This document shows, one piece after another, positions 51,429-58,050 of a stretch of 58,050 bases of DNA. The notes beneath the pieces are model-generated. The model had not been told where the DNA came from. It ran no database searches and was given only the letters and a program-made list of their open reading frames with translations. The position numbers and the translations under genes were made by a program. How positions within the stretch are numbered: position 1 is the first letter of the stretch; each line of letters begins with the position of its first letter. The stretch spans positions 1-58,050 of the forward strand of contig JAJPIA010000102.1 in NCBI GenBank assembly GCA_021324975.1, read 5' to 3'. The stretch comes from Bacillota bacterium (GTDB lineage Bacteria; Sysuimicrobiota; Sysuimicrobiia; Sysuimicrobiales; Segetimicrobiaceae).

Positions 51429-52464
51429 CGTCTGCGATCCGGACGACCACCCGCCCCGTCGCCCGATCTTCGCGGACCATCGCGAGCGCGCCGTTCGCGC
51501 GTTCCAGCGGGACCTCGCCCGAGATTATCGGGCGGACGAGGCCGCGCCCCACGAGGTCCAGCGCGCGGCGCAGCTCGAGACGCGTGACGTACCGGGAGCC
51601 GATCACCGTGAGCTGACGCAGCACGACCTGCTCGGCGGGCAGGCGGGGATAGTCGCCGGCCTGCGCGGTGTACCCGACCAGCACAATGCGGCCGCCCGGG
51701 CGCGTGAAGCGCGCGGCTGCGAGCAGGGAATCGCCGCGGCCGACCGTGTCGATGACGAGATCGGCGCCGTGCCCGCCGGTTGCGCGCTGTACCTCCGCCG
51801 CCACGCCGCCTTCCGCAAGGAAGGCGCCGTCGGCCCCCGCCGCTCGGGCGGCGTCGAGCCGGTGCGGCTGGAGGTCGATCGCAAACACCGCCGCGCCCGC
51901 TGCCCGCGCCGCCTGCACTGCATGCAGCCCCACGCCGCCGGCGCCGAGCACCGCGACCACGTCACCCGCCCGCACGCCGCCTCGTGACACGGTCGCGTGA
52001 TAGGCGGTCCCGAGCGCGCACGACAGCGGGCCGCCGTGCGCCGGCTCCACACGTTCCGGAAGCGGGAGGACGCAATCGTCCGGTACCGCGAGGTATTCCT
52101 GAAAGCCTCCGGGGCTGGTAAACCCGACCCACCCGCGCAGCCGCGTGCACAGCGTTTCGTCTCCGGCCAGGCACGCCTCGCAACGCCCGCACGCCCAGTA
52201 GTTGAAGACGAGGACGCGATCTCCGGCGCGGCCACGCGCGCCGGGGCCCACATCCGCGATCTCCCCGGAGATCTCGTGGCCCGGGACGTGTGGAAGTGCC
52301 AGGGTCGGCGAGAACGGCATCTCGCCCGCGGCGATCTTGAGATCCGTCCGGCAAACGCCGCACCCGAGCACGCGGACGAGAACCTCGCCGGGCCCGGGCG
52401 CCGGCACGGGAACGTCCCGGAGCGCCAGCGGCGCCCCGTAGCGCTCGATCACCATCGCGCGCAT
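51421..52464 (-). CDS. Zinc-dependent alcohol dehydrogenase (MDR family)
   Basis: The 347-residue enzyme has the catalytic zinc site (GCGVCRTDLKIA and LPHVPGHEISGEIADVGPGA), the structural zinc cluster CGRCEACLAGDETLC, and the NAD-binding motif VVAVLGAGGVGLHAVQAARA. All ligands are present. Substrates in this family are alcohols or polyols. It starts MRAMVIERYGAPLALRDVPV with ATG and is coupled to the amidohydrolase gene. Confidence 0.93.
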   Translation of the reverse strand: MRAMVIERYGAPLALRDVPVPAPGPGEVLVRVLGCGVCRTDLKIAAGEMPFSPTLALPHVPGHEISGEIADVGPGARGRAGDRVLVFNYWACGRCEACLAGDETLCTRLRGWVGFTSPGGFQEYLAVPDDCVLPLPERVEPAHGGPLSCALGTAYHATVSRGGVRAGDVVAVLGAGGVGLHAVQAARAAGAAVFAIDLQPHRLDAARAAGADGAFLAEGGVAAEVQRATGGHGADLVIDTVGRGDSLLAAARFTRPGGRIVLVGYTAQAGDYPRLPAEQVVLRQLTVIGSRYVTRLELRRALDLVGRGLVRPIISGEVPLERANGALAMVREDRATGRVVVRIADGA

Positions 52465-52518
52465 GAGGCGCTACCGGAACATGCGCCGGGCCAGTGCCCG
52501 CCTATCGGTCACGGCGCG

Positions 52519-53763
52519 CTAATGCGTCCCGCACCCATTGCACGGCGGGTACGTGCGCGAATAGACCGGGTGGGCCAGGAACTGCTGAGGCCGGTAGGTC
52601 CAGAACTGCGACACCCCGGGGTACGTGTGAATGACGACATTGGCGAGCGCGCCGCCCGTCTGTTCGACCCTGCGAATGTACACGTTCTCCGCGGGGTTGC
52701 CGTACGAGTCCAGGGCAACGGCGCCGCGCGGCGCATCCGGGATGCTCACCCGCCGGAGCGCGCGGGTGAACGCGAGCGGGTCCGAGAGGTCGCCGTGCAT
52801 CGCCGCGAGGCCGCGGTCCAGGAACATCGCGCCCACGTAGGTGCCCTCGGCGTAGTACGAAGGGACGTGACCGTACGCTTTTTGATAAGCGGCCACGAAC
52901 GCCTTGTTCGCGGGGGTGTCGAGCGCCGCGCTGTAGTGCAGCGCGGTGACGACGCCGATCGCCGCGGGACCGGTGGCGGCGAGCGTGCTCTCGTCCGTGG
53001 CGTTGCCCTGACACACCAGCGGCATCGTCAACCCGAAGGCCTTGTACTGGCGGAAGAAGTTGATCGCCGTGGAGCCGGAAAAGCTGCACATCACCGCGTC
53101 GACGTTGCGTGGAATTTGCGAGAGGTACGGCGAGAAATCGTTCGTCGTCTGCGGCGTCCACGTTTCCTTGACGACGGTGCCGCCATCCTGCTGGAACGTC
53201 TGCACGAAGCCGCCGATGCTCTGCCACCCGAACTCGAAGTCGTAGGCGATCGTGGCGACCCGGCGGTAATGGAGCGTCTTGTAAGCGTAGTCGCCGAGCG
53301 GCTGCGTGGTCTGGCTGCTCGTCCACCCCGTGCGCACGATGTACGGGCTGGTCCGTCGCTGCGTGAGATCGTCCGCCGACACAATCGGATAGATGGCGGG
53401 GACCTTGTGCTCGCCGATGTAGGGCACGAGCGCGGAGCCCACCGCCGCGCTCAGCGGGCCGAACAGGATGGCCACGCCGTCCTGCTCGACGAGCCGGCGC
53501 GCCTGCGTGAGCCCGGTCGACGGGTTGCCCGCCGAGTCGCCGATGAACGTCTGCACGTCGCGGCCGCCGAGCGTGTTGCCGTGCTGCGCGAGGTAGAGCA
53601 TGTACCCCTCGCGCATGAACCGGGCGGGTGCCGCGAGGTATCCGGTTTCCGGGATGAGGACGCCGACCCGGAGCGTGCCGCCCGCGCCGGACGCAGACCA
53701 GGCCGGGCCGGATGCGCCGATCAGCAGGGACAGAAGGAGCGCGACCACCCATCGCACGGACAT
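52519..53763 (-). CDS. Liv-type ABC transporter substrate-binding protein
   Basis: The 414-residue extracytoplasmic protein belongs to periplasmic binding protein family 6 (branched-chain amino acid, urea or amide type). It has a signal peptide (VVALLLSLLIGASGPAWSAS), LRVGVLIPETGYLAAPARFM, GGRDVQTFIGDSAGNPSTGL and VATIAYDFEFGWQSIGGFVQ. The ATG at 53763 follows GGTGAGG; the frame upstream to 53928 overlaps a repeat remnant. It is downstream of livF and paralogous to the protein at 57310, which shares FSPYLSQ and VSQFWTY blocks. Urea/short-chain amide or amino acid ligands are all possible. Confidence 0.92.
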   Translation of the reverse strand: MSVRWVVALLLSLLIGASGPAWSASGAGGTLRVGVLIPETGYLAAPARFMREGYMLYLAQHGNTLGGRDVQTFIGDSAGNPSTGLTQARRLVEQDGVAILFGPLSAAVGSALVPYIGEHKVPAIYPIVSADDLTQRRTSPYIVRTGWTSSQTTQPLGDYAYKTLHYRRVATIAYDFEFGWQSIGGFVQTFQQDGGTVVKETWTPQTTNDFSPYLSQIPRNVDAVMCSFSGSTAINFFRQYKAFGLTMPLVCQGNATDESTLAATGPAAIGVVTALHYSAALDTPANKAFVAAYQKAYGHVPSYYAEGTYVGAMFLDRGLAAMHGDLSDPLAFTRALRRVSIPDAPRGAVALDSYGNPAENVYIRRVEQTGGALANVVIHTYPGVSQFWTYRPQQFLAHPVYSRTYPPCNGCGTH

Positions 53764-53897
53764 CACCTCACCCAGGCATTGTCCTGGCACCCGAGGCCGC
53801 GCCCACCGCCGCTCGCCGCGGGGTAGACGCGCGCCGCGGGCGCGCCTTTCGGCATGCCGCGGAGGCGCTCCTGCGTCTTGCGCAGACCCGTGCCTCA

Positions 53898-53923
53898 TCT
53901 CGTATGGGCGGACGAGGGTAGAC
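53898..53923 (-). repeat. Remnant of the intergenic repeat, inverted (copy 4)
   Basis: On the minus strand TCTACCCTCGTCCGCCCATA followed by CGAGA matches the 3' end of copies 2 and 3. Only this end is conserved here, in the 164-base gap between livF and the binding-protein gene. Confidence 0.5.
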
Positions 53924-53927
53924 CGCA

Positions 53928-54629
53928 CTAGACGCCGAGGTGCAGCGCCCGGGTCTGCTCGTCGCGGGCCAGGTCAGCGGCGGGCCCGTGATGGACGACG
54001 CGTCCCCGGCTCAAGATGTAGCACGTGTCCGCGACGCTGAGCGCGAGCGGGAGATTTTGCTCCACGAGCAGGACCGCGAGCCCCGTGTCCCTCAGGCGTG
54101 CGATCGCGTCGCGCAGGCCGCGCACGACGAGGGGCGCAAGTCCCTCCGAGGGCTCGTCCATGAGCAGCACCGCGGGGTTCGTCATGAGCGCGCGCCCGAT
54201 CGCCAGCATCTGCTGCTCGCCGCCGGAGAGCTGCCCGCCGAAGTGGCGCCGGCGCTCGCGGAGCCGGGGGAACAGGTCGTAGACGCCCTCGAGCGTCCAC
54301 GCGCCGCCCGGGCGCGAGGCGATGCGGAGTTGTTCCTCCACGGTGAGGGATGGAAAGATGCGCCGTCCTTGGGGCACGAGGCCGACGCCGCGGCGCGCGA
54401 TCTCGTGGCTCGGCAGGTGCTGGACCGCCTCCCCCCGGACGCGGACCGTGCCGCGCCGGGGTGGCGTGAAGCCGATCACGGAGCGGATCAGCGTCGTCTT
54501 GCCCATCCCGTTGCGTCCGAGCAGGGCCGTCACGGCCCCGGCCGCGGCCGCGAGCGACACCCCGTGGAGCACATGGCTGTCGCCGTAATACGTGTGGACC
54601 TCGGTCACTTCGAGCAGTGCCGCGGTCAC
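53928..54629 (-). CDS. livF: Branched-chain amino acid-type ABC ATPase LivF
   Basis: The 233-residue ATPase has Walker A GRNGMGKTTLIRSVIG, the LivF-specific VGLVPQGRRIFPSLTVEEQL, signature QLSGGEQQMLAIGRALMTNP and Walker B VLLMDEPSEGLAP, then VLLVEQNLPLALSVAD. It pairs with LivG. Start and livG stop overlap by 4 bases. Confidence 0.94.
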   Translation of the reverse strand: MTAALLEVTEVHTYYGDSHVLHGVSLAAAAGAVTALLGRNGMGKTTLIRSVIGFTPPRRGTVRVRGEAVQHLPSHEIARRGVGLVPQGRRIFPSLTVEEQLRIASRPGGAWTLEGVYDLFPRLRERRRHFGGQLSGGEQQMLAIGRALMTNPAVLLMDEPSEGLAPLVVRGLRDAIARLRDTGLAVLLVEQNLPLALSVADTCYILSRGRVVHHGPAADLARDEQTRALHLGV

Positions 54630-55378
54630 AGCGCTCCCCCCAGGTAAATCTCCCGGACGGTCTCGTGCGCCCGAATCTCCTCGGGTGTGCCTTCGGCCAC
54701 GATGCGGCCGTAGTGCAGCACCGTGATGCGCTCGACGACGTCAAAGACAAACTCCATGTCGTGCTCGATCAGCACGATCGTCGCGTCGCGGGAGTGTTCG
54801 CGGAGCATCGCCGTGACGAGCGCCGCGTCCTGGGCCGCCAGTCCGGCCGTGGGCTCGTCGAGCAACAGCACGGCCGGCCGCTGCGCCAGCGCGAGCAGGA
54901 TCTCGACCTGGCGCTGCTCGCCGTGGCCGAGCATCCGCACCGGCCACGCCGCCCTGCCGTCGAGCCCGACCTGACCGAGCAGGGCGAGCGCCTCGTCGCG
55001 CAGGCCGCGGTACCGGCCGAGCGGCACCAGGAACTGGCGCCGGACGGGGCGCAGCGCGGCGAGCGACAAGATCACGTTCTCCAGCACCGTCAAGCGCGGG
55101 CAGAGCATCGTGGTCTGAAACGTGCGCGCCATCCCGAGCGACGCGCGGCGGTGCGGCGGGAGACGCGTGATGTCCCGGCCAGCCAGCACGACGCCGCCCG
55201 CGCTCGAGGCGACCTCGCCGGCGATCGTGTTGAACAGCGTCGTCTTGCCCGCGCCGTTCGGCCCGATGATGCCGCGGCGCTCTCCGCGGGCGACCGCGAG
55301 CGACACGTGATCGAGCGCGACCAAGCTGCCGAAGCGAACCGTGAGGTCGCGGACTTCGAGCCACGGGCCGGTGGTCAC
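54626..55378 (-). CDS. livG: Branched-chain amino acid-type ABC ATPase LivG
   Basis: The 250-residue ATPase has Walker A IGPNGAGKTTLFNTIAG, GMARTFQTTMLCPRLTVLEN, a signature region that reads MLGHGEQRQVEILLALAQRP (LGHGE instead of the usual LSYGE/LSGGQ), Walker B VLLLDEPTAGLAAQD and IVLIEHDMEFVFDVVERITV. The GTG at 55378 overlaps the livM stop. The frame stays open far upstream, but that is a shadow of livM. Confidence 0.94.
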   Translation of the reverse strand: MTTGPWLEVRDLTVRFGSLVALDHVSLAVARGERRGIIGPNGAGKTTLFNTIAGEVASSAGGVVLAGRDITRLPPHRRASLGMARTFQTTMLCPRLTVLENVILSLAALRPVRRQFLVPLGRYRGLRDEALALLGQVGLDGRAAWPVRMLGHGEQRQVEILLALAQRPAVLLLDEPTAGLAAQDAALVTAMLREHSRDATIVLIEHDMEFVFDVVERITVLHYGRIVAEGTPEEIRAHETVREIYLGGAL

Positions 55379-56394
55379 GGCTCTCCCCGGCCGCCCGGCG
55401 GGGGCGACATCACCGGCCGTGCCGCCGGCCCCGCGCCGCGGGTCGCGGCCCCGAGCACCCGCGCCACGCGGTGGCCGATCCCCACCAGCCCGCCCCGCGC
55501 AAACAGGAGGATCGCGACGTAGATGGCGCCCAGGATCAATTCCCAGCGCTGCGTCAGGTTGCTGAGCGCGTTGCTCACGAACACGACGACGGCGGCGCCG
55601 GCGAGCGGCCCCAGCAGCGTCCCAACGCCGCCGAGGATCACCATGATGAGGATCTGCACGGCGGTGTCGAGGCTCAGGTTGACGGGTCCTACGAACTCGT
55701 TGTAGTAGGCAAACAGCACCCCGGCGACGCCGGTAAACACCGCCGCGATCACAAACGCGGCGTAGCGAAACGCCTGCACCGCGTATCCCAGCGCGGCCAT
55801 CCGGCGCGGGCGGTCCCGCACCCCCCGCAGCACGAGCCCGAACGGCGAGCGCACGATGGCGGCGAGCAACGCCAGGCACACGAGCAAGGCGGCCAGGGTG
55901 AAGCGGTAGAACGCCGCGGTTCCGGACAGGTCCAGGCCGAACACGGGCGGCCGGACAAATCCCGCGATCCCGTTGTCGCCGCCGCTGACAGAGACCCACT
56001 GATAGGCGAGGCCCCACACGATCTCGTTGAGCGCGAGGGTGATGATGATGAACGTCACGCCCTCGCCCCTCAGCGCCAGAAGGCCGAAGAGTGCGGCCAG
56101 CGCCGCCGTCGTCCCCAGCGCGATCCCGAGCGCTGGCCAGAACGCGACGAGGTGGTACTGCGTGGCGAGCACGGCGATCATGTACGCGCTCGTCCCAAAG
56201 AACGCCGCCTGCGCAAAGCTGACCAGCCCTGTGAACCCGACCAGCAGGTCGAGGCTCATCGCCGCGATGCCAAAGATCCACGTCTGGGTCAGCAGTGAGA
56301 TGTAGTACTGGGGCAGGCCCAACGATGGGACCGCCGCCGCGACGACGGCCGCCCCCACCGCCGCGGCCGCGAGCACGGCGCGCCGCCCGGTCAC
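55375..56394 (-). CDS. livM: Branched-chain amino acid-type ABC permease LivM
   Basis: The 339-residue permease has about 9 hydrophobic segments and the LivM core GFTGLVSFAQAAFFGTSAYM, LRGEGVTFIIITLALNEIVW and LGGVGTLLGPLAGAAVVVFV. The GTG at 56394 overlaps the livH stop (GTGA). The C-terminal 25 residues are Arg/Gly/Pro-rich. Confidence 0.94.
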   Translation of the reverse strand: MTGRRAVLAAAAVGAAVVAAAVPSLGLPQYYISLLTQTWIFGIAAMSLDLLVGFTGLVSFAQAAFFGTSAYMIAVLATQYHLVAFWPALGIALGTTAALAALFGLLALRGEGVTFIIITLALNEIVWGLAYQWVSVSGGDNGIAGFVRPPVFGLDLSGTAAFYRFTLAALLVCLALLAAIVRSPFGLVLRGVRDRPRRMAALGYAVQAFRYAAFVIAAVFTGVAGVLFAYYNEFVGPVNLSLDTAVQILIMVILGGVGTLLGPLAGAAVVVFVSNALSNLTQRWELILGAIYVAILLFARGGLVGIGHRVARVLGAATRGAGPAARPVMSPPPGGRGEP

Positions 56395-57248
56395 CGCTTT
56401 CTCCCCAGGAGGCCCTGCGGGCGTAGTGCCATGATCGCCGCCACCGGCACGAAGATCGTGAAGTACGACAGTTCCGGAAACAGCGCCTTGCCGAACGTGC
56501 TCACGAGCCCGATGATCAGGCTCCCAACGTAGGCGCCCTCCAGGCTGCCGATGCCGCCGATGATGATGACGGCGAACGCGAGCGGCAGCAGGTCGCCGTC
56601 CAGTCCGGGGTAGGCGCCGGTGATCGGGCTGCCGAGCACGCCGCCGGCGCCGGCCAAAAACGCGCCCAGCGCGAACACCACGTAAAACGCCCGGTCGATG
56701 TTGATGCCGAGGCCCCGCGTCATCTCCTCGTCGTCGACGCCGGCCCGGATCACGGCGCCGAGCATCGTCCGGCGCTCGAGCAGGCGCAGGCCGACGGCGG
56801 CGAGGGCGCTCAGCACGATCAACGCCAGCCAGTAGGCGGGGAAGACGAGCGGGCCGAGCTGGACGGAGGACGCGAACGCGGCCGGCGGTGGGACCGACTG
56901 GGGATCGCCGCCCCACGCCGCGAGCGCGAGGTCGTCGAGCATCAGCGCGAACCCCAAGGTGAGCAGCAGCGCCGTGAGCTCGTCCGCATGGTAGCGGTGC
57001 AGAAACACGCGGTAGATGAGCAGGCCCGCCGCCATGACGGCTGCGCCCGCGAGCGCGGCCGCGATCCAGAATGGGACGCCGGCGTGTAGCAGCGTCAACC
57101 CGACGTACGCGCCGATGAGGAAGAACGCCGTTTGCGCGATGTTCACGATGCGCATCAGGCCAAAGATCAACGTGAAGCCCGCCGCGATCATGAACAGCAG
57201 GCTTCCGTACGCGAGCCCGTTCAAAGCATTCTGCGCGTAGAACGTCAT
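56391..57248 (-). CDS. livH: Branched-chain amino acid-type ABC permease LivH
   Basis: The 285-residue permease starts MTFYAQNALNGLAYGSLLFM and has LIFGLMRIVNIAQTAFFLIG, LLTLGFALMLDDLALAAWGG, RAGVDDEEMTRGLGINIDRA and IGGIGSLEGAYVGSLIIGLV. It is complete and heads the livH-M-G-F set after the first binding-protein gene. Confidence 0.94.
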   Translation of the reverse strand: MTFYAQNALNGLAYGSLLFMIAAGFTLIFGLMRIVNIAQTAFFLIGAYVGLTLLHAGVPFWIAAALAGAAVMAAGLLIYRVFLHRYHADELTALLLTLGFALMLDDLALAAWGGDPQSVPPPAAFASSVQLGPLVFPAYWLALIVLSALAAVGLRLLERRTMLGAVIRAGVDDEEMTRGLGINIDRAFYVVFALGAFLAGAGGVLGSPITGAYPGLDGDLLPLAFAVIIIGGIGSLEGAYVGSLIIGLVSTFGKALFPELSYFTIFVPVAAIMALRPQGLLGRKR

Positions 57249-57309
57249 GGCACGAATCCGCCCGCCGTGCGCGCCGCCGGCGGTGCCCGGCCCGGGGCGC
57301 CCGCCCCGG

Positions 57310-58050
57310 CTACCGCTTGATGCCTTGGAAGGTGTTGGAGTAGACTGGCTGCTTCAGGTATTCCCCCGGTGCGTACGTCCAGAACTGTGAGACGTGCGGG
57401 TAGGTTTGGAGGACGACGTTCCACGTCTTGGCGTACCCGGCATACTTGGACGGCACGCGCTGCACCTCGCGCACATACACGTTCTCCACGGGGGCGCCGT
57501 AGCCGTCCAGGCGTTGGGGGCCGAACGGCGAGTCCGGGAGCTGGACCGCGCGCACCGCCGCCAGGAACCCGGCCTGGTCCGCGACGTTCCCGTGCATCCG
57601 TTGGAGCGCGGTTTGGATCCAGTCGGCCGCGGTGTAAAAGCTCGCCGCCATGTACGATGGAAGCGCATGGTACGCGGCGGCGTAGTCGCCGACGAAGCGC
57701 TGCGTCGACGCATCGGTCCGGCCCTCGGCGTAGTGGGAGAACGCAATGATGCCGAGCACCTGCTCCGGCGGCAGTGTGCGGATGCTGGACTGGTCGGTGA
57801 CCGTCTCCTGTACCACGAGCGGCACCTTGCCCTTGAGGCCGAACGAGCTCCATTGCTGCAGGAAGTGCACCGCGTCCGCGCCGACGACGCACACGACGGC
57901 CACGTCGGGGTGCGCCGCCTGCACCTGGGAGAGATACGGGCTGAAGTCGGTCGTGCCGAGCGGCGTCCAGAGCTGCTTCGCCACGTGGCCGCCCTTCTCT
58001 GTGAACGTCTGCACGAACCCGCCGATGCTCTCGTACGCAAACGCGTAGGC
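57310..58050 (-). CDS. Liv-type ABC substrate-binding protein, second paralogue (N-terminus outside window)
   Basis: The last 246 residues of a family 6 binding protein are encoded up to the window edge. They start AYAFAYESIGGFVQTFTEKG and contain TTDFSPYLSQVQAAHPDVAV, VVQETVTDQSSIRTLPPEQV and VSQFWTYAPGEYLKQPVYSN. It is clearly related to the protein at 52519-53763, so this operon has two binding proteins, one upstream of livH and one downstream of livF. They probably broaden the ligand range of one permease. Confidence 0.92.
   Translation of the reverse strand, partial: AYAFAYESIGGFVQTFTEKGGHVAKQLWTPLGTTDFSPYLSQVQAAHPDVAVVCVVGADAVHFLQQWSSFGLKGKVPLVVQETVTDQSSIRTLPPEQVLGIIAFSHYAEGRTDASTQRFVGDYAAAYHALPSYMAASFYTAADWIQTALQRMHGNVADQAGFLAAVRAVQLPDSPFGPQRLDGYGAPVENVYVREVQRVPSKYAGYAKTWNVVLQTYPHVSQFWTYAPGEYLKQPVYSNTFQGIKR

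Noticed and set aside
54626-56281. A possible LivM-LivG fusion in one long frame
   Set aside because: Only the 3' 250 codons resemble LivG; the rest is an out-of-frame reading of livM, whose proper frame is intact and ends over the livG start.

Overview
This is 58 kb of GC-rich chromosome (roughly two thirds G+C by eye), densely packed with co-directional gene blocks that often overlap by 4 bases (ATGA or GTGA). No rRNA, tRNA, CRISPR array, phage or transposase gene was recognised. The content is dominated by solute-binding-protein-dependent ABC transporters for peptides, phosphate, sugars and branched-chain amino acids. It also holds organic-nitrogen and amide catabolism genes: creatininase-like, RraA-like, M81, dihydroorotase-like and agmatinase. 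Vegetative promoters are of extended -10 type (TGnTANNNT), some with almost no leader, and the phosphate regulatory sites are TTAAC repeats with an 11-bp period. This suggests a free-living heterotroph from a GC-rich, probably uncultured soil or sediment lineage. Candidates would be Sysuimicrobiota/CSP1-3, Rokubacteria-like, Chloroflexota-like or Actinomycetota-like. The phylum cannot be decided from this window and is inference only.

Layout. 1-3.4 kb: 5' part of a GlcD-like oxidase, a DUF488 protein, an M32 carboxypeptidase and a Thr-rich secreted protein. 3.6-7.9 kb: peptide-type ABC transporter (SBP-DppB-DppC) with a creatininase-family hydrolase. 8.2-14.3 kb: glycogen synthase with a cupredoxin-like membrane protein, then an operon of YycJ-like MBL hydrolase, cyclophilin-like protein, glycerate 2-kinase and an MHS-type MFS carrier. 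14.4-18.9 kb: two ImmA/IrrE-like proteins with altered active sites, a phosphoesterase relic, an S41 protease and an enoyl-CoA hydratase. 18.9-24.6 kb: acyl-CoA ligase and a second peptide-type ABC operon led by an RraA-like gene. 24.7-30.5 kb: phosphate region, with divergent pstS and a frameshifted, truncated response regulator, a small membrane protein, pstC-pstA-pstB and phoU, with PHO-box-like arrays. 30.5-31.8 kb: uppP with a leader ORF, and an acetyl-CoA synthetase relic. 32-32.7 kb: NIPSNAP-like and unknown small proteins.

The most interesting locus is 32.75-38.13 kb. A PHO-box-like array precedes a PHP-domain phosphoesterase, two small amphi-Trp-type proteins, a PhoU domain fused to an aminoglycoside-phosphotransferase-like kinase, a RimK-like ATP-grasp ligase and an HprK-related kinase. 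The last three overlap as one translational unit, and a 17-bp perfect hairpin lies just upstream of the fusion gene. It resembles the poorly understood ATP-grasp/amphi-Trp/HprK-related ('GAK') cassettes. The PhoU-kinase fusion and the putative phosphate control are additions I do not know to be described.

38.2-58 kb: LOG-family protein, agmatinase and a second creatininase-family gene between two copies of an intergenic repeat. Then an M81 peptidase with a sugar ABC operon, facing a LacI regulator, a DegT aminotransferase and a Gfo/Idh dehydrogenase across a shared operator. Last come a dihydroorotase-like amidohydrolase, a zinc alcohol dehydrogenase, and a Liv-type ABC operon with two paralogous binding proteins, the second running off the window.
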